This document shows, piece after piece, positions 15,282-23,273 of a stretch of DNA of 37,345 nt. The DNA lies in the NCBI GenBank assembly GCA_910585615.1, contig CAJUFO010000034.1:1-37345 (forward strand), read 5' to 3'. Position 1 is the stretch's first letter, and the number at the start of each line of letters is the position of its first letter. Origin of the DNA: an uncultured Acetatifactor sp. (GTDB taxonomy: Bacteria > Bacillota > Clostridia > Lachnospirales > Lachnospiraceae). Below the pieces are notes generated by a model. The model was not told where the DNA came from. It saw nothing but the letters and a program-made list of their open reading frames with translations, and made no database searches. Made by a program: the position numbers and the translations under genes.

Positions 15282-15788
15282 TCATTCTTCATTTTCTGTC
15301 ATTGCCGCATCCACATTCTCTTCATCGTACAGCAGCTTCTCCGGATCCAGCAGGAGCTTTACCGAAGTGCCCACCTTTCCGATTCCGTAGACGTATTTGT
15401 TATGTCCCTTGTCGTTCCGTCCTATGGTGGGCGGCGGCAGGATGTTCTCCTTCTGGATCTCCGCCACCTCGGCAATCTGCTCCACGATCAGGCCCACCGT
15501 GGTATCCTTGACGGTGATGACCAGGATGCAGGTCTTGTCGTTGTACTCGCACTCCCCCTGCCTGAACCGCACGCGGACGTCCACTACGGGGATGATCTTT
15601 CCTCTCAGGTTGATCAGGCCCTTGATGTAATCCTCCGTCTCAGGAATCTTGGTGATGGCCTGAAACTGGATAATCTGCTGTACATATTGAATCTCCAGAC
15701 CGAAATACTCGGATCCGGACTTGAATGTCATATATTTGCCTTCCTGCGTGTCCGTGCTGACGGCGCCGGTGTTCATCATTTCATCCAT
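15282..15788 (-). CDS. cheW: CheW coupling protein
   Basis: A 168-residue CheW-domain scaffold that links chemoreceptors to CheA. The domain spans about residues 15-155, with typical text YFGLEIQYVQQII, GLINLRGKIIPVVDVR and VGLIVEQIAEV. The tail is short and acidic (ENVDAAMTENEE). The start at 15788 has AAAGGA 10-11 nt upstream; Met4 or Met5 are possible alternatives. It sits between cheA (26 bp) and the receptor gene (16 bp), clearly in one operon. Confidence 0.92.
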   Translation of the reverse strand: MDEMMNTGAVSTDTQEGKYMTFKSGSEYFGLEIQYVQQIIQFQAITKIPETEDYIKGLINLRGKIIPVVDVRVRFRQGECEYNDKTCILVITVKDTTVGLIVEQIAEVAEIQKENILPPPTIGRNDKGHNKYVYGIGKVGTSVKLLLDPEKLLYDEENVDAAMTENEE

Positions 15789-15814
15789 ATGATTAGCCGT
15801 TCCTTTCTATGATT

Positions 15815-17977
15815 TTATTCTACCAATCCGGGGGCATCCAGTATCAGGGCGATGCTGCCGTCGCCCAGCTGCGTACAGCCGGACAGGCCTTTCACCTTCT
15901 TGATATAGGAAGGAATCGGTTTTACCACGATTTCCTGCTCTCCCACCAGCTTATCCACCAGCAGGCAGATCTTCCGGTCCTCCACCTCGAGGATCAGCAT
16001 CACGCCGTCCTCCACGGATTCCTGATACTCCTCCAGGCCGTACCAGTTGCCCAGGCGGATCACCGGGAAGCAATCCCCGCGGATCATGACGAACTCATCG
16101 CCGTTGGGCTCATGGATCATCATATCCTCCTTCACCCGGATGAACTGCTTGATGACGCCTGTCTCCATGACGAAGGAGGATGTGCCCACCTCCATGACGA
16201 TGCCGTCGATGATGGCCAGGGTCAGGGGAATCTTCAGGCTCATGACGCTGCCGCAGCCCGGCGTGCTCTCGATCTCCAGAGCGCCGCCGATGGCCTGGAT
16301 GTTCTGCACCACCACGTCCATGCCCACGCCTCGTCCGGAGTACTCCGTCACCTGCTCATTGGTGGAGAATCCGGGCAGCGTGATGAACTGGTACACTTCC
16401 TTGTCGGTATAAGCGAAATCCGGCTTGTTGTCTTCCAGGATGCCCTGCTTCCGGGCCTTGGCCAGGATTTTCTCCCGATCCAGCCCTGTGCCGTTGTCCT
16501 CCACGCTGATCCATACCTTGCCGGCCTCGGTCTTGGCGGACAGGGTGACCTTGCCCTTCTCCGTCTTGCCGCTGGCCGCCCTCTCCTCGTTGGTCTCGAT
16601 GCCATGGTCCACGGCGTTCCGCACCAGGTGCATCAGAGGATCGGAGATATGCTCGATGATGTTCTTATCCACCTCAGTGGAATCCCCCACCATCACGAAC
16701 TCGATGTCCTTGCCCAGCTTCCTGGACACATCGAAGACGATGCGGTTCATCTTCTGGAAGGTGTTGGTCAGGGGCACCATGCGCATGGACATGATGACAT
16801 TCTGCAGGTCTGTGGAGATAGAGGCAAGCTGCGCCGCCGCCTTGTTGAAATTGTCCAGGTTCAGCCCGGGCACCTTCAAATCGGAGCTCTGCAGCACCAC
16901 GGACTCGGAGATCACCAGCTCCCCGATCAGATCCATCAGCTGGTCCATCTTGCTCACGTTGACGCTGATAAACGCGGCCTTCTCGCCCTTGGGCTTATCC
17001 TTGGCCAGCTTCTTCTGCCTGCCGGGCTCCTTGGACTGGATGACGAAATCGCCCGGCGTGATCTTGGGCGTCTCGGGTTTCTTCGCCTCCGCCTTGGCCT
17101 CATCGGCCTGCTTCGCCTCCTGCTTGGCCTCTATGACCTCCACGCTGGACTCCAGGTCGATCTGGGGCTGGGGCTGCGTGTCGCCGAAGTCAAAGCCCAG
17201 CAGGAACTGATTGGCATCGCACTCGAAGACGTCCACCTTCTCGATGTCGTATCCGACGCCTATCAGCTCCCGCACTTCCTCCTCGCTGCACTGTGCCTGG
17301 AGCAGGATGCGGAAGCCCTCTTTGATGATGGTCTCGCTGCACTTCTCGTCCGTGAGGAGATCCTCCGGAGAGTACAGGATGTCCTCCGCGATCTCCTTCA
17401 GGGCGTAAACGGTCTTGTACGCGTGTACATTGGCCATCTCCGTCTCCGGGAAGAAGTGGATGAAAATCTTGTAGAAGCGGCTGGCGGCGGTGGCCACGGG
17501 GGCGATGTAGAAATGCTTCGGCTCCTCATGGACATTCTCCGCGGCCGGGCCCTCTCCTTCCGCGCCTCCGTTCTTGATCTGGTTCAGGAATTTGTCCAAA
17601 TCCGCGATGATGTCCGTGGCATCGCCGTCCGCGGTCTCGCCGTTACGAATCTTCTCCATTTCATTCGAGATGAAGTCCTCCACCTCCAGCACATGCTCCA
17701 CCAGCTCCACATGGGGAACATTGTCCGGATGGGACTCCCTCAGATAGAAGAAGACATCCTCCAGTTTGTGTGACACAGCCGTGATATTGTCGAACATCAT
17801 GATGCCGGATGAGCCCTTGATGGTATGCATGGTCCGGAATATCTCGTTGATGCTGTCCTCGTCAAAGCAGTCCGCATCCTTCTGTTCCAGAACAGTCTCC
17901 TGAAGCTGCTCCAGCAGCTGACCGTTCTCGAACAGATACATGTCCAGCATGCTTTCTGTGTTAAAATCTCCCGCCAT
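15815..17977 (-). CDS. cheA: Chemotaxis histidine kinase CheA
   Basis: A 720-residue class II histidine kinase with all five CheA domains: P1 Hpt with His51 (RTMHTIKGSSG), P2 response-regulator docking (about 155-260, FYKIFIHFFPE...), an Ala/Glu/Lys-rich linker (about 270-335), P3 dimerisation (about 336-405), P4 ATPase and P5 CheW-like (about 590-720). P4 motifs are intact: N-box LVRNAVDHG with Asn454, G1 EDNGTGLD, F-box PGFST and G2 GRGVGMDVV. It autophosphorylates under receptor control and feeds CheY and CheB. The start at 17977 has AAAGGAGAT upstream. Length and order are normal, and nothing suggests inactivation. Confidence 0.95.
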   Translation of the reverse strand: MAGDFNTESMLDMYLFENGQLLEQLQETVLEQKDADCFDEDSINEIFRTMHTIKGSSGIMMFDNITAVSHKLEDVFFYLRESHPDNVPHVELVEHVLEVEDFISNEMEKIRNGETADGDATDIIADLDKFLNQIKNGGAEGEGPAAENVHEEPKHFYIAPVATAASRFYKIFIHFFPETEMANVHAYKTVYALKEIAEDILYSPEDLLTDEKCSETIIKEGFRILLQAQCSEEEVRELIGVGYDIEKVDVFECDANQFLLGFDFGDTQPQPQIDLESSVEVIEAKQEAKQADEAKAEAKKPETPKITPGDFVIQSKEPGRQKKLAKDKPKGEKAAFISVNVSKMDQLMDLIGELVISESVVLQSSDLKVPGLNLDNFNKAAAQLASISTDLQNVIMSMRMVPLTNTFQKMNRIVFDVSRKLGKDIEFVMVGDSTEVDKNIIEHISDPLMHLVRNAVDHGIETNEERAASGKTEKGKVTLSAKTEAGKVWISVEDNGTGLDREKILAKARKQGILEDNKPDFAYTDKEVYQFITLPGFSTNEQVTEYSGRGVGMDVVVQNIQAIGGALEIESTPGCGSVMSLKIPLTLAIIDGIVMEVGTSSFVMETGVIKQFIRVKEDMMIHEPNGDEFVMIRGDCFPVIRLGNWYGLEEYQESVEDGVMLILEVEDRKICLLVDKLVGEQEIVVKPIPSYIKKVKGLSGCTQLGDGSIALILDAPGLVE

Positions 17978-18032
17978 ATCTATCTCCTTTCCTGGGTGCG
18001 CAGGCAGCGCACTTTAATCTCTTAGCTGCCGA

Positions 18033-18425
18033 TCAGATCAGGTTCAGCTTCTTCATCGCCTGCTCGAACCGCTCCTGATCGATGGGCTTTCCGGAGTATA
18101 TGGTGCACCCCAGCTCAAACGCCATCTTCACGTTCTTCTCCTCGTTCAGGGCAGTGGTCATGATGACCTTCACTGCCTTGTCCGCCGGAATGTTCCTCTC
18201 CTTCTCCAGATTGCGGATGCCCATCAGCGCCTGATACCCGTCCATCACGGGCATCATGATGTCAAGGCAGACCAGGTCGTAGGGCTCCTTGTCCTCCAGG
18301 GCCATCAGAAACGCGTCCACGGCCTCCATGCCGTCCACCGTCACATCACACTCACCGTACTTCGCAAGAAAGCTTGCCATAAATTTCCTTGTCGCGAAAT
18401 CATCCTCCGCCAGCAGAATCTTCAT
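18033..18425 (-). CDS. cheY: CheY-like single-domain response regulator
   Basis: A 130-residue receiver with no output domain. The acidic pocket is Asp8-Asp9, the phospho-acceptor is Asp55 (VCLDIMMP), the switch Thr is at 90-91 (IMTTALN) and the conserved Lys is 113 (SGKPID). It would be phosphorylated by CheA. AAAGGAG precedes the ATG. It lies 12 bp after cheB and 55 bp before cheA. The motor-binding role of CheY is family knowledge; with no flagellar gene in view the target here is open. Confidence 0.88.
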   Translation of the reverse strand: MKILLAEDDFATRKFMASFLAKYGECDVTVDGMEAVDAFLMALEDKEPYDLVCLDIMMPVMDGYQALMGIRNLEKERNIPADKAVKVIMTTALNEEKNVKMAFELGCTIYSGKPIDQERFEQAMKKLNLI

Positions 18426-18437
18426 GTCTTTTCTCCT

Positions 18438-19472
18438 TTACATTTTATTCAATAACGCGTATGTCCTCTGGGCGATGTCCGTCAGCTTCTCCTGATATTC
18501 CACCGCCCCCAGGTCATATGCGACCTTCGGCATCCCATAGACCACGCAGGTGGATTCGTCCTGGCCGATTGTCCTGGCCCCCGCCTTGCGCATGGCCAGC
18601 AGCCCCTTCGCGCCGTCTCCGCCCATCCCTGTCAGGATGATGCCCACCGCGTCAGGCCCCGCCGCCTTGGCCACGGAGTCGAACAGCACCTCCACGGAGG
18701 GACAGTGCCCGTTCACCCTGGGCCCGGGCTTGATCTCCACCTGGTAGCTCCCGCCCACCTTCACCAGCCTCATGTGCCTGTCGCCTCCGGGGGCTATCAG
18801 CATATGTCCGGGCAGCACCCTGTCCCCGGTCTCCGCCTCCTTGACGCGGATCTGGCACTCGTCGTCCAGCCTCTTGGCGTACATCTGCGTGAATCCCGGC
18901 GGCATGTGCTGTACACAGACGATTCCCGGGATATCCGTGCCGAACTGCCGCACCACGGCGGAGGTGGCCTCCGTCCCCCCCGTGGAGGCGCCGATCGCCA
19001 CCACCAGGTTCCCGCGGTTCACGGACATCCGCTCCGGGTTCGCGTGGTTCAGCATCACCGACTTCTTGATATTGCTGATCCTGGCGCTGGAGGCTATCTT
19101 TATCTTTACCAGGAGCTCGTTGCGGACGAAGTCCTCCAACTGCTTCCTGCTGGACACCGCAGGTTTGGCCACGAAGTCCACCGCCCCCGCGTTCATGGCA
19201 TCGAACACCTTGTCGCTCAGGGAGCTGATCACCACCACGGGAAGCGGGTACTGGGGCATGAGCTTTCGCAGGAACTCGATCCCGTTCATTCTGGGCAGCT
19301 CAATGTCCAGCGTCATCACATCCGGCTTCAGGGCCAGGATCGCGTCCCTGGCCTCAAAGGGATCCCTGGCCGTCCCTACCACCTGTATCGCCGGATCCCT
19401 GCCCAGATTCTGGACCAGCAGTTCCCGGAACACGATGGAATCATCCACTATCAAAACCTTAATCGGCAGCAT
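18438..19472 (-). CDS. cheB: CheB methylesterase/deamidase response regulator
   Basis: A 344-residue two-domain enzyme: a receiver with Asp56 (LDIELP) and Lys103, a linker, and a C-terminal methylesterase domain with catalytic Ser163 (GASTGGTEA), His189 (QHMPPGFT) and Asp286 (GMGGDGAKG). It removes methyl groups from, or deamidates, receptor glutamates and so opposes CheR in adaptation. All residues are intact and the length is typical. The start ATG 19472 has GGTGAT nearby, a weak site. It lies 83 bp after cheR. Confidence 0.95.
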   Translation of the reverse strand: MLPIKVLIVDDSIVFRELLVQNLGRDPAIQVVGTARDPFEARDAILALKPDVMTLDIELPRMNGIEFLRKLMPQYPLPVVVISSLSDKVFDAMNAGAVDFVAKPAVSSRKQLEDFVRNELLVKIKIASSARISNIKKSVMLNHANPERMSVNRGNLVVAIGASTGGTEATSAVVRQFGTDIPGIVCVQHMPPGFTQMYAKRLDDECQIRVKEAETGDRVLPGHMLIAPGGDRHMRLVKVGGSYQVEIKPGPRVNGHCPSVEVLFDSVAKAAGPDAVGIILTGMGGDGAKGLLAMRKAGARTIGQDESTCVVYGMPKVAYDLGAVEYQEKLTDIAQRTYALLNKM

Positions 19473-19555
19473 ATATCACCCTGTCCCCCTCTTTGCTTTT
19501 CTATCCAATTTATTATCCCAATTATCTGTTCCAGCTTCTGCCCCCGGCCCCTGGC

Positions 19556-20362
19556 TCATTTCCGGAAAATGGAGGGCTGGATGATCTGGAACGGCGTACT
19601 GTTCCTGTCGATGGTCTCCGTGGTCCCGATGAACAGATAGCCCCCGGGCTCCAGCGCGTCATAGACCTTCTGCACCAGCTCCCGCTTCGTCTTGTCGTCA
19701 AAATATATCATCACGTTCCGCAGAAATATGGTATGCATTTTCCGCCGGAAGGGGAACGGATCCATGAGGTTGAACTGCCGGAAGATGACCTCGTCCTTCA
19801 ACTCCTGCTTCACCTGATACTGGGTGCCTCCCGCAAGCTTATGGAAGAACTTCTTCCTCCAGTGCTCCGGGATATTCTTGAGCTGTTCGTCCGAGTAGAT
19901 TCCCGCCATGGCTTTCTGCAGCACCTTGGTGGAGATATCCGTGGCCAGCACCTTGGTATCCCACTGGCTGTGCTCCATCCCGAAGAAGTCCGTCAGCACC
20001 ATGGCTATCATATAGGGCTCCTCCCCGGAGGAAGCCGCGCCGCACCAAATCCGCAGATCCTTCCTCGCCGCCTCCTTCTGGCGCAGCCAGGGGAGCACTT
20101 GGCTCTTGAAGAAGTCGAAATGTTCGAATTCCCGCATGAAATATGTATGATTGGTGGTGAGGAAGTTCACCAGCATCTTCTCCTGATTGCCTGTGGTATC
20201 ATGCTCCACAGCGTTCATGAATTCATCGAATGTCTTCCAGCCGCCCCTCTTAATATAATTCTCCAGCCGCCCATTTACAATGACCTTTTTCTGGTAAAGG
20301 TCGATTCCGTAGCGCTGCTTCATATGAGAGGCGATTCGTATAAATTCCTCATCCTTGATCAC
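19556..20362 (-). CDS. cheR: CheR chemoreceptor methyltransferase (GTG start)
   Basis: A 268-residue SAM-dependent methyltransferase that methylates receptor glutamates. The N-terminal helical domain includes FLTTNHTYFMREFEHF. The SAM-binding motif is IWCGAASSGEEPY (about 105-117; Ala-Ser replaces the commoner Ser-Thr), and FLRNVMIYFD is present near residue 213. The frame begins with GTG at 20362, preceded by AGGAGG 11 nt away. Between them an ATG opens a 6-codon frame that overlaps the GTG out of frame, which may modulate initiation. The gene follows a 191-bp gap containing a large inverted repeat. A promoter inside that gap was not convincing. Confidence 0.93.
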   Translation of the reverse strand: MIKDEEFIRIASHMKQRYGIDLYQKKVIVNGRLENYIKRGGWKTFDEFMNAVEHDTTGNQEKMLVNFLTTNHTYFMREFEHFDFFKSQVLPWLRQKEAARKDLRIWCGAASSGEEPYMIAMVLTDFFGMEHSQWDTKVLATDISTKVLQKAMAGIYSDEQLKNIPEHWRKKFFHKLAGGTQYQVKQELKDEVIFRQFNLMDPFPFRRKMHTIFLRNVMIYFDDKTKRELVQKVYDALEPGGYLFIGTTETIDRNSTPFQIIQPSIFRK

Positions 20363-20409
20363 AGTTCATCCCACCTCCTGCCCCGTGGCCTGCACGGGCG
20401 CTCATATTC

Positions 20410-20513
20410 TTATACTGCATAACGCTGAATACTGCCTAATATAATCATGTGCTTGAACCAGTCAGCGTTATGCAGTCCGGTTTCACGGCAAGTGAAATCC
20501 TTAAGCAGTATAA
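20410..20513. repeat. Large inverted-repeat element in the cheR leader
   Basis: A perfect 15-bp inverted repeat, ACTGCATAACGCTGA (20414-20428) and its complement (20462-20476), flanks a 33-nt AT-rich loop. Outer 9-bp arms TTATACTGC (20410-20418) and GCAGTATAA (20505-20513) are also complementary, giving a 104-bp element with terminal inverted repeats. A short TTTCAC/GTGAAA hairpin lies between. No clear target duplication and no T-run were found. It could be a leader RNA structure controlling cheR or a MITE-like insertion. It does not match c-di-GMP riboswitch cores. Confidence 0.55.
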
Positions 20514-20553
20514 TATTGCTGTACGTCAATGAACCTACATCCGTCCTCCCGCC

Positions 20554-21609
20554 TCAGCATAACTGACGGGATATCTTGCGGCATATCCGGAAAATATCCG
20601 GATTGAACTTTATCCCCGCCTCCCCCTCCAGGATCCGGAAGGCCTCTTCCCTGCTGTAGTGCTTCTTGTCCGTCAGGGCACAGTAGGCCTGCACGATGGA
20701 TACGATCTGCGCCGCCAGGGGAATGGCCTCCCCCGCAAGCCCCTCAGGATATCCGCTGCCGTCCCAGTTCTCATGATGGTAATGGGCGATGTCCACGGCC
20801 ATGCGGACAAAGTCATTGTAGTCGCTGCCCACATGCAGGTCGCCCAGGAGCTTGGCGCCGATGGTTGTATGGGTCTGCACAATCGCCATCTCCCCCGCGT
20901 CCAGGGCTTCCGCCTTGCGCAAAAGCTCCAGCGGGATTCCGATATTGCCGATGTCGCAGAGCGGCGCCGCCAGCTCCACGGTATCGATGCATGCATCGGA
21001 AACCTTATCCTCGAACAGCGGGGAAAGCTGCATCCCCTGGGCCAGGATCCTGCAGTTCTCCTTCAGGCGCTCTATATGCTCCCCCCGGTAGCAAGAATTC
21101 CTGGCGGCGATTCCCGCCAGGGCGTACAGTACGTCCTTCTTCTCCTGCTCGATTTGCTTGAGCTGCTCGCTCAGGGAGGCATGGAGCCTGTGGTTCATCT
21201 CCTCCAGCTCCCTGCTGGCCTCGTAGAGGCGCAGGTGCACGCCCACCCTGGCCTGCACCACCTCCGGCACAAAGGGCTTCGTGATGTAGTCAGCCCCGCC
21301 CAGCGAAAAACCCTCAATGATATCTTTCGGATTATCGTATGCGGAAATGAAGATAATGGGGATATTTTTTGTCTTTTTATCGTTCTTCAATGCCCTGCAC
21401 AGCTCATAGCCGTCCATTCCCGGCATGGAGATGTCGGACAGAATCAGCCGGGGGCGTGCCTCCCCGATCAGCTGCAGCGCCTCTTCCCCGCTGGCCGCCG
21501 CCACGGGACGGCAGCCCATGTCCTGAATGATCTCCTCCAGGATGCATCTGTTCGCTTCCAGATCGTCCACAATGAGAATCCTGGCCGCGCCTTTGTCCGC
21601 GTGCTCCAT
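20554..21609 (-). CDS. Response regulator with degenerate HD-GYP output domain
   Basis: A 351-residue protein. The receiver (about 8-125) has Asp59 (LSDISMPG) and Lys111, both intact. A helical linker (130-165) leads to an HD-GYP-type domain (165-345) that keeps HHENWDGSGYP and the early His179. It has CDIGN where the family has HDIGK (Cys218 for His, Asn for Lys) and QAYCAL where DxYDAL is expected. c-di-GMP hydrolysis is therefore doubtful; a binding or scaffold role is likely (inference). I start at ATG 21609, which has GGGAGGTG 6 nt upstream, rather than the TTG at 21651 that overlaps the previous stop codon. It is cotranscribed with the kinase upstream. Confidence 0.85.
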   Translation of the reverse strand: MEHADKGAARILIVDDLEANRCILEEIIQDMGCRPVAAASGEEALQLIGEARPRLILSDISMPGMDGYELCRALKNDKKTKNIPIIFISAYDNPKDIIEGFSLGGADYITKPFVPEVVQARVGVHLRLYEASRELEEMNHRLHASLSEQLKQIEQEKKDVLYALAGIAARNSCYRGEHIERLKENCRILAQGMQLSPLFEDKVSDACIDTVELAAPLCDIGNIGIPLELLRKAEALDAGEMAIVQTHTTIGAKLLGDLHVGSDYNDFVRMAVDIAHYHHENWDGSGYPEGLAGEAIPLAAQIVSIVQAYCALTDKKHYSREEAFRILEGEAGIKFNPDIFRICRKISRQLC

Positions 21610-21647
21610 CCCCGGCACCTCCCTGCCTGCAGCCTCCCTGCTCTTCC

Positions 21648-23129
21648 TCAAATGTCAGACGCCGCGTCCGCGTCCCGGGCGGCTCCGCCCTGGCCCAGGC
21701 TGCTCTGGTACAGCCTGTCGAATTCCGCGGCCGTCTTCTCGTAGTCCCCCTTCTGGATCGCCATCTTGAGCCTCAGGGCCATGCGCCTGATGTCCGGCGG
21801 CGCGTCCGCGGTGAGCTGCCTCACCGTCTCCATGAACATCTCCGCCTTCTCCAGGTTCTCCATCTCCACGCTCAGAATCAGCTTCGACAGGTTCTTCTTC
21901 AGCGCTTCCCTGTTGGCGGGAGTGCCGTAACGCTTCAGCGCCTGGCCGTCCTCCTCATCGGCATCTGTATGAGCCATGCCGGAAAACGCTGCTTCAACGT
22001 CATCCGTAGGGGCACTGGGGGCCGTCTCCTCCCCGCAGTCCTCCACCCATATGGAGAACGAAAAGCTGCTGCCGCCGCCCTTCCTGCTCTCCACGTCGAT
22101 GCCGCCTCCCATGAGTTCCACCAGCTGCCTGCAGATATTCAGGCCAAGCCCCGTGCCGCCGTACTTCCTGGAGATGGAGGCGTCCACCTGGGAGAAGCTC
22201 TGGAACAGCTTATCCCGGTCCTCCTCGGCGATGCCGATCCCCGTATCCGACACGATGAAGAAGATTTCCGCCTTGTCGCCCACCCTGGCGGTGAGCAGCG
22301 CCTGGACGGTGATTTTGCCCACCGCGGTGAATTTCAGGGCATTGGACAGAAGATTGTTCAGGATCTGCACGATGCGCAGTTCGTCCCCCACCACATACTC
22401 CGGCACCTGGGGCGATACGGTCAGGAAGAAATCCAGCCCCTTCTCGGTGATTCTGCTGATGTGTTGGGCCTTCACGTAATCCAGCATATTTCGAAAATGG
22501 AATTTCCGAAGCTCCAGGGTGAACTTCCCCGCCTCCAGCTTGGAAAAATCCAGGATATTGTCGATGATTTTGTTCATGTCGCCGCAGCAGCGCTCTATGA
22601 GCTGCAGGGCCTTCTCGGTGCGCCCCTCCTCCAGGGGCCCGCCCAGGAGCTCCCTGACATTGCCCAGGATGCCGTTCACAGGCGTGCGCAGCTCATGGGT
22701 CACATTGGCCACGAATTCCGACTTGACCCTGGCCGCCTGTCTGGCCTCCTCCCGCACCTGTTCGATCTCCCTTCCCAGGTGCTCCTGCTCCAGGATATCG
22801 TTGGCCATGCAGACGAAGATGCCTCTGGCCTGATCCCGAAGGAATCTGGCCTCCACCGGAAAGCAGGTACGGTTCCTGCGGTACATCACCAGATGGGGCT
22901 TCTCCTCCCCCTCCGGGATGCCGGATACGCTCCCCGGGAATCTGAAGACGCCGGGAAACACCTCCCCCATCTGCCTGCCTCGGAGGCTGTCCTCCGCGCC
23001 CTCCGGCGCGTATCCCAGCCTGCTCCTGGCAGCGGCATTGGCATAGGTAATCTCACCTGTCCCGTCAAACATCAGCACCATCTCCAGCGCGTCCTCCACG
23101 GGAAATGCGCCCGTCCAATCCTCTCCCAT
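21648..23129 (-). CDS. PAS-domain sensor histidine kinase
   Basis: A 493-residue soluble kinase without membrane segments. A PAS-like domain (about 10-115) precedes the HisKA dimerisation domain with His145 (NVTHELRTP) and the HATPase domain: Asn263 (NNLLSNALKFT), DTGIGIA, FQSFSQVD and GGTGLGLNI. After about residue 365 an acidic linker leads to roughly 80 helical residues (LKKNLSKLILSVEMENLEKA onward) that are not a receiver and carry no Hpt histidine. The lack of a transmembrane or receiver module suggests it senses a cytoplasmic cue and phosphorylates one of the adjacent REC-HD proteins. GGAGGGA precedes ATG 23129. Its stop lies 38 bp upstream of the next start. Confidence 0.88.
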   Translation of the reverse strand: MGEDWTGAFPVEDALEMVLMFDGTGEITYANAAARSRLGYAPEGAEDSLRGRQMGEVFPGVFRFPGSVSGIPEGEEKPHLVMYRRNRTCFPVEARFLRDQARGIFVCMANDILEQEHLGREIEQVREEARQAARVKSEFVANVTHELRTPVNGILGNVRELLGGPLEEGRTEKALQLIERCCGDMNKIIDNILDFSKLEAGKFTLELRKFHFRNMLDYVKAQHISRITEKGLDFFLTVSPQVPEYVVGDELRIVQILNNLLSNALKFTAVGKITVQALLTARVGDKAEIFFIVSDTGIGIAEEDRDKLFQSFSQVDASISRKYGGTGLGLNICRQLVELMGGGIDVESRKGGGSSFSFSIWVEDCGEETAPSAPTDDVEAAFSGMAHTDADEEDGQALKRYGTPANREALKKNLSKLILSVEMENLEKAEMFMETVRQLTADAPPDIRRMALRLKMAIQKGDYEKTAAEFDRLYQSSLGQGGAARDADAASDI

Positions 23130-23163
23130 ATCGTCCCTCCGCCGGCATCTGTTTTCCCCATAA

Positions 23164-23228
23164 ATGAAAACAGCCCAACAATAGAATTCCCGCTTCGCGA
23201 AAATTCTATTGTCATGAATGAAAACAGC
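23164..23228. repeat. Palindromic element flanked by direct repeats
   Basis: A perfect 11-bp inverted repeat ACAATAGAATT (23178-23188) / AATTCTATTGT (23202-23212) encloses a loop with the palindrome TTCGCGAA. Identical 11-bp direct repeats ATGAAAACAGC flank it (23164-23174 and 23218-23228). It lies in the 144-bp gap between two cotranscribed signalling genes. The pattern resembles a small palindromic repeat or MITE-like insertion. There is no U-tract, so it is not a standard terminator. Confidence 0.6.
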
Positions 23229-23273
23229 AGCAGAAGCGTCATCCCCACTTTGCTGCCGTTCCTATTGCAATAA

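Noticed and set aside
13763..17773. Long plus-strand frames opposite the receptor, cheW and cheA genes
   Set aside because: They are antisense shadows caused by high GC at third codon positions. The minus-strand proteins have intact family motifs.
20363..20553. c-di-GMP riboswitch upstream of cheR
   Set aside because: Considered because of the neighbouring c-di-GMP proteins, but the conserved GEMM core sequences are not present on either strand and the long stem does not fit the fold.
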